A stretch of DNA of 64,000 nucleotides from positions 1-64,000 of the forward strand of contig CAZJQI010000015.1 of NCBI GenBank assembly GCA_964548275.1. The letters run 5' to 3'. The translations under genes were made by a program, and so were the position numbers. The DNA is from JAUVUV01 sp964548275. GTDB lineage: Bacteria > Gemmatimonadota > Glassbacteria > GWA2-58-10. Below the pieces are notes generated by a model that did no database searches, was not told the DNA's origin, and saw nothing but the letters and a program-made list of their open reading frames with translations. Shown here piece by piece: positions 26,055 to 33,382 of this stretch; position 1 is the stretch's first letter; the number at the start of each line of letters is the position of its first letter.

Positions 26055-26672
26055 CTACTTCCATTCATCAGGTCGGGCGATAGTATCGGTTCCTATCTTG
26101 ATTTCATCGGGCAATTGGCATGTGGCTAGGTGTTTTTCTTTGATTTTGTAAAAGAAGTCCGACTCGATTTGAAGCTCCCTAGTTTTACCGCTCGAGCCGA
26201 TAGGGATTAATATCCCCACTCTTTTACTGATAGATAAGTTTCTAAGATATCTTATTACAGGGATAAAATCGCTGTCTGAAGTCGATATAATTGCCGTATC
26301 GAATTCATCTAGGAGGGCGCCCTTTAGCACGGCAAGAGCGATGTTGACATCTGTTTCTTTCTCTTCGTGGTATTTATGTGAGACGCCGCCACAAATTTTA
26401 CACTTGACAGTTTTATTTTTGAAGTTACCAAAGACAGGTTCAACGCCCGTGTGTCTTAATGCCAAGACATAGATTTGATGTCTTTTATACGAGTCGGGCT
26501 TCCATTTGGAGTAGGCGGTGAAGTAAGTAACGGAGACAATGGTTTGAGTTTTCTTTGTGAATATTTGAGCTAGCTTGTAATAGTCAAACCACATAAATTT
26601 ATGGTAACGAGAGTTGCCTTTGAGAGAGTGATAGATACTAAACCCGTCAAAAAAATAAGCCAATCTTTCCAC
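26055..26672 (-). CDS. NYN-domain (PIN-like) ribonuclease candidate
   Basis: The product has 205 residues. The start is GTG 26672, with AGGGAGC five bases upstream. NYN proteins (LabA/DUF88 group) are predicted metal-dependent RNases. Acidic residues expected for catalysis are Asp9 in FFDGFSIYHS, Asp108 in KETDVNIALAV and Asp133/Asp135 in STSDSDFIPV. A small insertion carries a CKIC knuckle (Cys91, Cys94) with His99/His102 nearby, possibly a zinc site. The gene is directly preceded by a transcription terminator and a short structured RNA with its own strong promoter, which suggests RNA-level control or an RNA partner. Confidence 0.8.
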   Translation of the reverse strand: MERLAYFFDGFSIYHSLKGNSRYHKFMWFDYYKLAQIFTKKTQTIVSVTYFTAYSKWKPDSYKRHQIYVLALRHTGVEPVFGNFKNKTVKCKICGGVSHKYHEEKETDVNIALAVLKGALLDEFDTAIISTSDSDFIPVIRYLRNLSISKRVGILIPIGSSGKTRELQIESDFFYKIKEKHLATCQLPDEIKIGTDTIARPDEWK

Positions 26673-26683
26673 AATAGCTCCCT

Positions 26684-26717
26684 AAAAAAGAAAACCCGAC
26701 TCCACGTGGGAGTCGGG
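26684..26717 (-). terminator. Intrinsic terminator inside the NYN leader
   Basis: A GC-rich 11-base-pair stem with one bulged base is followed by TTTTCTTTTTT. It lies between the promoter and the GTG start, so most transcription would end before the nuclease gene unless read-through occurs. Confidence 0.75.
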
Positions 26718-26747
26718 ACTAACACAACATAAGTTATGTTAGGAGGC
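26684..26747 (-). ncRNA. Short structured leader/antitoxin-like RNA upstream of the NYN gene
   Basis: Transcription from the promoter at 26754-26782 would start near 26747 and give an RNA of about 64 bases. The RNA contains an AACATAA-type inverted repeat (26726-26740), then a hairpin with stem CCCGACTCC/GGAGTCGGG (26695-26717) and a TTTTCTTTTTT tract (26684-26694). It ends at the ribosome site of the NYN gene, so it is a leader or attenuator, or an independent small RNA. The 5' segment GCCUCCU (26741-26747) could pair imperfectly with the AGGGAGC site. All functional statements are inferred. Confidence 0.5.
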
Positions 26748-26753
26748 TGATTA

Positions 26754-26782
26754 ACTATAAATATCGGCAACGATTTTGTCAA
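26754..26782 (-). promoter_or_regulatory. Strong sigma70 promoter of the NYN module
   Basis: On the reverse strand, TTGACA (26777-26782) and TATAGT (26754-26759) are separated by 17 bases. The match is close to consensus and lies 82 bases before the NYN start codon. Confidence 0.7.
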
Positions 26783-26792
26783 GCTTTAAAAT

Positions 26793-26826
26793 CCCCTCTA
26801 TCAAGAGGGGTGTCCGCCTAGCGGAC
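26793..26826 (-). terminator. Terminator-like hairpins after waaA, possibly a repeat remnant
   Basis: Two adjacent inverted repeats, CCCCTC/GAGGGG and GTCCGC/GCGGAC, follow the waaA stop; ATTTT follows the first on the reverse strand. The pattern resembles the dispersed repeat at 1462 and 62129, so it may be a repeat remnant that also acts as a terminator. Confidence 0.5.
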
Positions 26827-26834
26827 GGGGTGTG

Positions 26835-28187
26835 TTATCCCGGCAAATCCCCGATTACTCCCGGAAACTTTCCGGACAGCGCCTCCAGCGTTCTTCCGGT
26901 CGCTCCGAGATTGTCTGTCACAACGGCGCGAGCCTTTCGGCCTGCCTGGTGAAGAAAGCTTTCATTCTCGATAAGGCGCCCGGCGATTTCTACAATATCG
27001 GCACCCTTTTCCACAGGGAACGCACCGCCGCGTTGGATCATTATCAGCGCCTCGTGGCTGTTCAGATGCCGCGGGCCGAAAATCACCGGCAGGCCGAAAC
27101 AGGCAGGCTCCATCACGTTGTGCACGCCTCGGCCGAAACTCCCTCCCACATAAACCGCATCCGCGGCACGGTACACCGCAGCCAGCGCACCCACAGTATC
27201 CACGATCACGGCCCTGGTACTGCCCGATACAGGCGATGTCGTGCCTCTGTCATCTGAGCCTGTAAGAATGGAATAGAGTTCGAAAGAAAGGTTGTTATCC
27301 TTGAGGAAAGAGACCAGGTTTTCCACATGCTCTTGTGTCGGTTCGTGGGGAGCCAGGATAAGCCGCAGGTGCTCGTGCCTGTTGCAGAGCTCAGCCAGCG
27401 CGGGCAGCAGGTGTTTCTGGTCTGCGGGCCAAATACTTCCACAGGCAAAGCGGAAATGGTTTTTCCACCCACTGAACGCAACCACCAGAGGATCGTGCTC
27501 AGCCACCTCCGAAGCCTGCTGCCAGGTCTGGTCAAAACGGGTGTCCCCGGTTAGGATGCAGTTTTGCTTTTTTACCCCGAGCCGAATGAAATTCTTCGCA
27601 TCATCTTTTGCAATCGCGCAAACCAGGCTCAACCCGGGATAGAAACTCCTGTGAAACCTGCCCGAAAGCCCGCGCAGCCTTCCCGAATCAGGGGACAGGG
27701 TCGCGGCGATTACAGCCACCGGTATCCCGGCCTTGTATGCCTGGGTAACCAGGTTCGGCCAGATATCGAACTTGGAGATCACGATCAGGGTGGGTTTGAG
27801 CAGACCGAGGAGCCTGGTGATATTCGCCCTGGTATCTTCGGGAAGGTAAAACACCAGGTTGGCATGGGCACAGGCGCGGGCCCGTTTTTCCACGGAAGGC
27901 GAAAAAAAGGAAAGGTAAAGCGGGCGTTCTTTATTGGCCGCTTTCAGTCCACGCATCAGGGGGAGAGCCTGAAGGTATTCGCCTACAGAGGTGGCGTGGA
28001 AAAGGATTCCACCTGTAACGGGAACGCCGTGGCCGGTAGCTGAGAGATAGCTTTCTATCTGGGTAAAACTCCTTTTACGCCCATTTAAGCCCCGGGTTAC
28101 CTTGGGCCTGAAAACGGCGGCAAGGCGCGATCCCGCCCTTGCCAGGGGCAGAGCGGCCAGGTTATAGGCCAGGTGCCAGAAATCCAT
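26835..28187 (-). CDS. waaA: 3-deoxy-D-manno-octulosonic acid (Kdo) transferase
   Basis: The product is about 450 residues, from ATG 28187. The ATG overlaps the tusA stop by one base (TGATG), implying translational coupling. It transfers Kdo from CMP-Kdo to lipid A precursor at the inner membrane. An N-terminal membrane-associated helix precedes the GT-B fold; FHATSVGEYLQALPL includes the catalytic Glu of the family (about residue 72), and ISKFDIWPNL and TGDTRFDQTW are typical. The C-terminal domain has GGSFGRGVHNVMEPACFGLPV, the nucleotide-binding part. It ends the queH-tusA-waaA operon. It shows that the organism makes LPS. Confidence 0.9.
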   Translation of the reverse strand: MDFWHLAYNLAALPLARAGSRLAAVFRPKVTRGLNGRKRSFTQIESYLSATGHGVPVTGGILFHATSVGEYLQALPLMRGLKAANKERPLYLSFFSPSVEKRARACAHANLVFYLPEDTRANITRLLGLLKPTLIVISKFDIWPNLVTQAYKAGIPVAVIAATLSPDSGRLRGLSGRFHRSFYPGLSLVCAIAKDDAKNFIRLGVKKQNCILTGDTRFDQTWQQASEVAEHDPLVVAFSGWKNHFRFACGSIWPADQKHLLPALAELCNRHEHLRLILAPHEPTQEHVENLVSFLKDNNLSFELYSILTGSDDRGTTSPVSGSTRAVIVDTVGALAAVYRAADAVYVGGSFGRGVHNVMEPACFGLPVIFGPRHLNSHEALIMIQRGGAFPVEKGADIVEIAGRLIENESFLHQAGRKARAVVTDNLGATGRTLEALSGKFPGVIGDLPG

Positions 28188-28453
28188 CAATCACCCGCTT
28201 TTTTTCTAACGTAAAGTCGCCAGAGCGGCCCATTACGCAGGCAGCCCAGGTACTCGTGGCCGTAACCCTCGCACCAGGCCGGAAGGTCGGCCTCGATCCC
28301 GCCGTCATCGGAGATAACCTCGAGCACTGTTCCCCCGGGTAGAGTTTTTATTTTCTCTGCAGCCTTGACCACAGGCAACGGGCAGAACAGTCCGGTGGTA
28401 TCGAGAGTATCATCCGCGTCGATGGGCTTTGTGAGAATCAGATCTTCGTTCAC
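28187..28453 (-). CDS. TusA-family sulfur carrier protein
   Basis: The product has 88 residues. LDTTGLFCPLPVVKAAEKI has the hallmark CPxP with Cys24, the persulfide-carrying residue, followed by an alpha/beta TusA fold. The start GTG 28453 lies inside the 3' end of queH (44-base overlap), and the stop overlaps the waaA start. Carriers of this type supply sulfur to tRNA thiolation or other pathways. Its tight position after queH suggests a link to tRNA modification, but that is inference from order only. Confidence 0.85.
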   Translation of the reverse strand: MNEDLILTKPIDADDTLDTTGLFCPLPVVKAAEKIKTLPGGTVLEVISDDGGIEADLPAWCEGYGHEYLGCLRNGPLWRLYVRKKAGD

Positions 28454-28985
28454 TTTCAGCTTTGCTATAGGTGCATCCGCAGTAATTCTGGCGGTAAAAA
28501 TCGTACTCTTTGGCTAGTTCGCACGAAATCCGGTAACCGTCTTTCTTTTTGAAATCAGCCTCGAGGAATACAGTTTCCTCGCCCTCGGCAACGCTCCTGC
28601 CTGCGGTATTTACCTGGGCAGCTTTTTTGTGCGGGCTCACAGTAAGGGTTGTCGCCACCACCTCCGCACCGATTTTTTTCGCGACCCGGAAAGCCTCCTC
28701 GATTCGCATTCTGAAACAGACCGAACAGCGCTCTCCGCCCTCCCCTGTATCGGCAAGCGGCCCCACAAGCTCGAAAAAACGCTCCGGGTCATACCTGCCC
28801 TCGATAAGCTTTAGACCGAGATTCTTGCAAAGCCTGCGGATTTCCCCGAGACGGAGCTTGTATTCCTGCTGCGGGTGGATATTCGGGTTGTAGAAAAATA
28901 CGGTAAGGCGGTATTCATCCGCAAGCTTCCTGATCACATAAGGCGAACACGGGGCGCAGCATGTATGAAGGAGCAGGTGTTTCAT
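28410..28985 (-). CDS. queH: Epoxyqueuosine reductase QueH
   Basis: The product has 191 residues. It converts epoxyqueuosine to queuosine in tRNA as the non-cobalamin, iron-sulfur alternative to QueG. Conserved cysteines are Cys9-Cys10-x2-Cys13 (HTCCAPC), Cys87-x2-Cys90 (ERCSVC) and a CGC near the C-terminus, which bind a [4Fe-4S] cluster and an extra metal. FFYNPNIHPQQEY and TTLTVSPHK are family signatures. First gene of a reverse-strand operon with tusA and waaA; a terminator of the preceding rnfB lies just upstream. Confidence 0.92.
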   Translation of the reverse strand: MKHLLLHTCCAPCSPYVIRKLADEYRLTVFFYNPNIHPQQEYKLRLGEIRRLCKNLGLKLIEGRYDPERFFELVGPLADTGEGGERCSVCFRMRIEEAFRVAKKIGAEVVATTLTVSPHKKAAQVNTAGRSVAEGEETVFLEADFKKKDGYRISCELAKEYDFYRQNYCGCTYSKAESERRSDSHKAHRRG

Positions 28986-29012
28986 CAGTCACCGATCTCT
29001 GGTAAGGGTACT

Positions 29013-29047
29013 AAAAAAAGAGCCGCACCCAGGTCCTGGGCCGACTC
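29013..29047 (-). terminator. Intrinsic terminator after rnfB
   Basis: On the reverse strand, GAGTCG, GCCCAGG and CCTGGGT, CGGCTC form an imperfect stem and TTTTTTT follows (29013-29019). It separates rnfB from the queH operon. Confidence 0.75.
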
Positions 29048-29113
29048 GAATTAAGGGAAAAGTTTACGAGCAGTAATCCACTGTAAGAGATATAAAGTGA
29101 ACTTATCAGGCAG

Positions 29114-30151
29114 TCAGAACCTATTGCTTGCGGTTTTGCCTGTTGCCAGCGTCTCGTCGACATAGCCCAGCGCACCCATCGGGTGGATCGCATTCACCGG
29201 GCAGACCGGGATGCAGATACCGCAGCCGATACACTTTTCCCAGACAATCTTGTGCCGCTTTCCCTCCTCGCCCTGGATCGCACCTTTGGCCGGGCAGATC
29301 TTGGCGCATTCGGTGCAGCCGTTGCATTTGCTGTCGATCGACACCTTCCCGCGCACCTTTACCCTGTCAACCAGGCTCTTGGTGGGACACTTGTACACGC
29401 CGATCACCAGGTCGGTTCCCGAGGGGTCGATCTCGGGCAGGTTGCCGTTCATCTTGATCGCCCCGCTGGGGGTTGTCTTGGCGCAGAGAGAGCAGCCGAT
29501 ACAGCCCACCTTGCAGACATCCTCGACCGCTTTGCCTTTGTCCTGAGAGACACAGCCGACATAAACCTGCTGGGTGACCGGGATCAGTTTCATGATGCCG
29601 CGAGGGCAGGCTGTGACACATGCCCCGCAGGCGGTACATTTTTCCTTGTCCACTACCGGCAGGCCGTTTTCGCCCATGTGAAGCGCATCGAAATTGCAGG
29701 AGCGCACGCAGTCGCCGAAACCGAGGCAACCGTAAGGGCAGGCCTTGTGGCCGCCGCTGGTCTGATGAGCGATAACGCAGGTCTGGATACCGTTGTAGCT
29801 GAACCTGTCCCAGGCTAAATTCTTGCTTCCCTGGCACTGGACCACCGCCACCATGGGGGTCATATCCTCCAGTTCAACCCCGAGCAACTCGGCGATTTTT
29901 CCCGCCACCTCCTTGCCGCCTGGCCCGCAGCCGGTTACCGGAGCCGCGCCCTTGAGCACCGCCTCGGCAAACGCTGTGCAACCCGGAAAGCCGCAGCCGC
30001 CGCAGTTGGCACCAGGCAATAGATCAACCACCTTGGCCAGACGGGGGTCTATTTTGATCGCGAATTTCTTGGAAGCATAGGCCAATCCACTCCCGAATAA
30101 TAATCCGAGAAAACCTAATGTGAAAATCGACGTTATAATAACAGGATCCAT
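29114..30151 (-). CDS. rnfB: RnfB-type electron transport complex subunit B
   Basis: The product has 345 residues. An N-terminal membrane helix is followed by GANCGGCGFPGC (Cys50, Cys53, Cys58) and Cys75, the first [4Fe-4S] site of RnfB. Several CxxCxxC-type ferredoxin motifs follow, such as CTACGACVTACP and CIGCGICIPVCP. RnfB takes electrons from ferredoxin in the ferredoxin:NAD oxidoreductase. No rnfA, C, D, E or G gene is nearby. It may partner a complex encoded elsewhere, or work separately. It is monocistronic, with its own terminator. Confidence 0.88.
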   Translation of the reverse strand: MDPVIITSIFTLGFLGLLFGSGLAYASKKFAIKIDPRLAKVVDLLPGANCGGCGFPGCTAFAEAVLKGAAPVTGCGPGGKEVAGKIAELLGVELEDMTPMVAVVQCQGSKNLAWDRFSYNGIQTCVIAHQTSGGHKACPYGCLGFGDCVRSCNFDALHMGENGLPVVDKEKCTACGACVTACPRGIMKLIPVTQQVYVGCVSQDKGKAVEDVCKVGCIGCSLCAKTTPSGAIKMNGNLPEIDPSGTDLVIGVYKCPTKSLVDRVKVRGKVSIDSKCNGCTECAKICPAKGAIQGEEGKRHKIVWEKCIGCGICIPVCPVNAIHPMGALGYVDETLATGKTASNRF

Positions 30152-30364
30152 TTCATAAACCTGATTTTTATGACCAGATGTTCTCTAAAACGCAGTAAAC
30201 AACCAGGATTTATTAGCTTGCTGAAATCTATAAAAATATAACGTAATAAGGATCAAATTTCTACACTTTTTTATTGATCTTGAACCGTTAATTCCGCATC
30301 TTGCACCTGATTTCGCCCGGTAAGCGCACGCACCAGAATGAGGCGAATTCAAGCGGGGGCCTAA

Positions 30365-31243
30365 GTGATCAACCAGTACAAGCGGCTCGATGTTTTTCGC
30401 TGCAAGCTCGACTCGCACGAGTCTTTTGAAGGCAAGGTCAGTGTCTATCACGTGCTGAAAGTCAAGCGGTGCCTGCCGGAAGGCTGTTTCTATTTCAAGT
30501 GGCACTGCCGACTTCTCGAGAAAGGAACCAGTTGCAAAAAGGGATATAAGCACCCCGGTAAAAACTGCATCTCTTGCAGGTATTACTACGAGGAAAAGCT
30601 GCATAAGGTTCCGGAAATCATTTTGAACCAGGAACAGTATAAGGAATTTCTGAGAGAACTGGAAAGTTTCGAGGACTGGCTTTCGGATCACCTGGGCAGA
30701 CGTCTCGAGGTATATGGCAGGGTAAATTTTGTGGGACCGGGGCTGGTCAAGACTGTCTATCCGAAAAACAGCAGGCTTTCGCTCAAAGGTTATCTGGTCA
30801 ATTTCGCTGAGTGCTATCTCGGCAGGACTCATCTGGAGGATTTCGTTTATCTCCAGCTTTCTCCCGGCGCCCAGAAAAGACTTCGCCTGGCTCGTGGCGA
30901 CCTGGTGGAGTTCGAAGCCGAACTGACTCTGGATGAGGGACGCCTGGTGTTGAGAGCCCCGCGAAAGCTCGATTTCCAGGAGAGAGGCCCGGATTCTTTC
31001 GAACCCGATCTCTCTGCTGCCCTGGTTGATTCCCGAGTGGCCACCCTGCTCAACGACCAGACTGAAAAATGCCTGAACTGCGAGAGAGGCCGCCTGGTGG
31101 ATGTGGTTGAAAAAAATATCGGCCGGGTGCGGTTCCTTCGGCGCGAACTTTTCTGTCTCGAGGGTGTAAGAGATCCCTTGGTTTGCTCTTACAACGCACT
31201 GAAAGAACTCGGTATCCGCCGGGCGGGAAGCTATCAGAGCTGA
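30365..31243 (+). CDS. Cys-rich hypothetical protein upstream of bioF
   Basis: The product has 292 residues from GTG 30365. The N-terminal third is Cys-rich: 13, 36, 41, 48, 57, 68 and 71, including GTSCKKG and NCISCRYYYEEK. The middle is a plain beta-rich region (EVYGRVNF, FVYLQLSPG), and the C-terminus has CLNCERGR and two more cysteines. Two separate metal sites, zinc or iron-sulfur, are plausible. I do not recognise a family. It lies 32 bases before bioF on the same strand, so the two are probably co-transcribed. The antisense frame here has no plausible domain. Confidence 0.6.
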   Translation: MINQYKRLDVFRCKLDSHESFEGKVSVYHVLKVKRCLPEGCFYFKWHCRLLEKGTSCKKGYKHPGKNCISCRYYYEEKLHKVPEIILNQEQYKEFLRELESFEDWLSDHLGRRLEVYGRVNFVGPGLVKTVYPKNSRLSLKGYLVNFAECYLGRTHLEDFVYLQLSPGAQKRLRLARGDLVEFEAELTLDEGRLVLRAPRKLDFQERGPDSFEPDLSAALVDSRVATLLNDQTEKCLNCERGRLVDVVEKNIGRVRFLRRELFCLEGVRDPLVCSYNALKELGIRRAGSYQS

Positions 31244-31275
31244 AAAGAGCTTGAACAGTCTTAACGGATAATAAT

Positions 31276-32448
31276 ATGGACAAACGCTGGGAGTTTGTTG
31301 ATACCTTTCTGGAAAAACAGACCGAGCGCGGCCTGCGAAGATTCCTCCGGCCGCTTTCTTCTTTTGAAAGCGGGGGTCGGATTGGTTATCAGGGCCGTTC
31401 GCTGCTCAACCTGGCCTCGAATGACTATCTCGGCCTGAAAAACGATCCCCGGCTGGTTAAGGCAGCTGCCTCGGCAGCCCGAAAGTGGGGGATAGGTTCG
31501 GGCGCATCACGGCTGGTCTCCGGAACCACCGAGCTGCACGTAAGAGTGGAGCAGAAGCTTGCCCGCTTTCATGGCGCCGAATCCGCGCTCTCCTTCAGCT
31601 CGGGCTATGCAGCCGGGGTTGGAGTGATCCAGGCGCTGGTGGGCCGCACAGACAGGATTTACCTCGACCGTCACTGCCATGCCTGCCTCTATGACGGCGC
31701 GCGGGCCTCCGGCGCACGGCTGGAGCGTTTCCACCACAATGATCAAAGCCATCTCAAGGGCTTGCTCGCCAAACACGGCGCTCATCGGGGAAAGGCCCTG
31801 GTGGTCACAGACACGGTGTTCAGCATGGATGGGGACTGTGCGCCACTGAAAGAGATCGCGGAGATTTGCCATAAGCACGGCGTGCTTTTCCTTGCTGATG
31901 AGGCCCATGCCGTGGGAGTGCTGGGCCCGCACGGCAGGGGGCTTGCCGCAGAATGCGGGCTGGTTGAAGATGACGTGCTGATAATGGGTACGCTGAGCAA
32001 GGCGTTTGGGGTGGCCGGTGCCTATATCGCCGGTCCGGAAAAAGTGCGGGATTACCTGATAACCACCTGCCGATCCTTTATCTACAGCACCGCCCCGCCG
32101 CCTCCGCTGCTTGGGGCGATTGAAGAATCTCTTGAGATAGTAAAGGGGGCGGATGGGGAAAGAAAACGCCTGCTTGTGATGGCCGAACGCCTGCGAGCTT
32201 TCCTCAACGAGCGTGGAGTTGACACCTTGCAGAGTTCGACCCAGATCGTGCCGGCTGTGGTTGGCGAGGTGGAACGGGCAGTCGATTTGAGCGAAAATCT
32301 TTTCCAGCAGGGCATATTTGCCCCGGCTATCAGGCCGCCCACCGTACCGGGCGGCACGAGCAGGGTGCGCTTTTCGCTCACCGCAGCGCTGAGCGATGAG
32401 GATTTCGAGTTTCTGCTTGCAGCGGTAGGGAAGGCGCTGGAGGCTTAA
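31276..32448 (+). CDS. bioF: 8-amino-7-oxononanoate synthase
   Basis: The product has 390 residues. It condenses pimeloyl-ACP or -CoA with alanine in the first dedicated step of the biotin ring pathway; PLP-dependent, cytoplasmic. Family features are NYLASNDYLGL-like (LASNDYLGL), SFSSGYAAGV, LADEAHAVGVLGPHGRG and TLSKAFGV, with Lys242 as the likely PLP Schiff-base residue. The length fits the family. It converges with bioD, with a bidirectional terminator between them. Because some alpha-oxoamine synthases look alike, the adjoining biotin genes are the deciding evidence. Confidence 0.9.
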   Translation: MDKRWEFVDTFLEKQTERGLRRFLRPLSSFESGGRIGYQGRSLLNLASNDYLGLKNDPRLVKAAASAARKWGIGSGASRLVSGTTELHVRVEQKLARFHGAESALSFSSGYAAGVGVIQALVGRTDRIYLDRHCHACLYDGARASGARLERFHHNDQSHLKGLLAKHGAHRGKALVVTDTVFSMDGDCAPLKEIAEICHKHGVLFLADEAHAVGVLGPHGRGLAAECGLVEDDVLIMGTLSKAFGVAGAYIAGPEKVRDYLITTCRSFIYSTAPPPPLLGAIEESLEIVKGADGERKRLLVMAERLRAFLNERGVDTLQSSTQIVPAVVGEVERAVDLSENLFQQGIFAPAIRPPTVPGGTSRVRFSLTAALSDEDFEFLLAAVGKALEA

Positions 32449-32450
32449 TG

Positions 32451-32481
32451 AACTACCCTGCAGCAGAGCCGCAGGGTAGTT
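32451..32481. terminator. Bidirectional terminator between bioF and bioD
   Basis: An 11-base perfect stem AACTACCCTGC/GCAGGGTAGTT with a nine-base loop lies three bases after the bioF stop. The same sequence type recurs as a dispersed repeat near 50890 and 62195. Confidence 0.7.
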
Positions 32482-32488
32482 AGTCTAT

Positions 32489-33220
32489 TTAAATCGAATC
32501 TATCAGCTCCTTTGCCCCTCGTTCGGCAAGCAGCACGGCAAGCTTCCGTGTCGGCTCTGGCATTTCACCTGCGCCCGGCACATGGGGTAAAGGCTCAAAC
32601 ACCCTTACACCGCTGATACTCTGGATAATCTCCCTGTTGTCAGTCTCGATCTTTTTATCTGTTTCGGTCAAGTCACTGTCTGGCTCAGGGTGGTTGGGCA
32701 CCACGGCTGCCACCTCCAGGGCTGCATTCCTTGCCGCGTGGATGGTGAGCAGGCTGTGGTTGATCGTGCCCAGCCCGGCGCGTGAGATAACGATCAGCGG
32801 AAGGCCGAGCTGGCGCGCAAGGTCCATTGTTGAGATTTCCCTGGTCAGGGGCACGAGCAGACCCCCCGCCCCCTCGACAACCAGGGCGTCATAGGTTTCG
32901 GCCAATTCTATGCAGGAATTGACTATATGCTGAATCTCTACCTGCTTCCCCTCCTGTTTTGCAGCTAAGTGTGGCGAGGCGGGAAGGCGGAACCGGTAGG
33001 GATTCATCAGGCGGAGTCTGTCCGGCTCAGGAGCCATACCACAGGTCTTGAGGCATATTTCGAGATCTCCCGGTTCGCCGGGTGTGACCCCGGTCTGAAC
33101 CGGCTTGACCGGAACGGTTCTGACACCCCGTTGGTTCATCAGGTAGGCCAGAGCCGCGGCCACCGTGGTTTTTCCTACCCAGGTGTCAGTACCGGTGATA
33201 AAGAAACCTTTCAGTTTCAT
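32489..33220 (-). CDS. bioD: ATP-dependent dethiobiotin synthetase
   Basis: The product has 243 residues. It closes the ureido ring of 7,8-diaminopelargonate using CO2 and ATP. The P-loop GTDTWVGKTT (about residues 10-19) and the VEGAGGLLVPL segment are clear BioD signatures. The length is typical. It is on the same strand as bioC and bioH; a 160-base gap with a 24-base inverted repeat separates it from bioC. bioA and bioB are not in the window. Confidence 0.92.
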   Translation of the reverse strand: MKLKGFFITGTDTWVGKTTVAAALAYLMNQRGVRTVPVKPVQTGVTPGEPGDLEICLKTCGMAPEPDRLRLMNPYRFRLPASPHLAAKQEGKQVEIQHIVNSCIELAETYDALVVEGAGGLLVPLTREISTMDLARQLGLPLIVISRAGLGTINHSLLTIHAARNAALEVAAVVPNHPEPDSDLTETDKKIETDNREIIQSISGVRVFEPLPHVPGAGEMPEPTRKLAVLLAERGAKELIDSI

Positions 33221-33260
33221 TTTTTCCTTGGCTTTTGAGTGTTATTTTATTGCAAGAGTG

Positions 33261-33347
33261 GGCGCGGGCCGGCATCCTTTTTGCGAAAACTCGATCATTG
33301 GATTGTCTGCTAATGGTGATCTGGCAAAAAGGATGCCGGCCCGCGCC
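33261..33347. repeat. Perfect 24-base inverted repeat between bioC and bioD
   Basis: Positions 33261-33284 (GGCGCGGGCCGGCATCCTTT followed by TTGC) are exactly complementary to 33324-33347, with a 39-base spacer. As RNA it would make a very stable hairpin within the bioHCD transcript. It may be a palindromic mobile repeat, a processing site or an attenuator. Confidence 0.85.
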
Positions 33348-33382
33348 TTATCCCGGCCTCTCTCTTTATCCTGAAAAGCTCC

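Noticed and set aside
30185..30832. Reverse-strand frame overlapping the Cys-rich gene
   Set aside because: It has no ribosome site or domain, while the forward frame has ordered cysteine motifs.
33261..33347. Inverted repeat considered as an integron attC site
   Set aside because: It lacks the RYYYAAC/GTTRRRY ends, and there is no integrase or gene cassette context.
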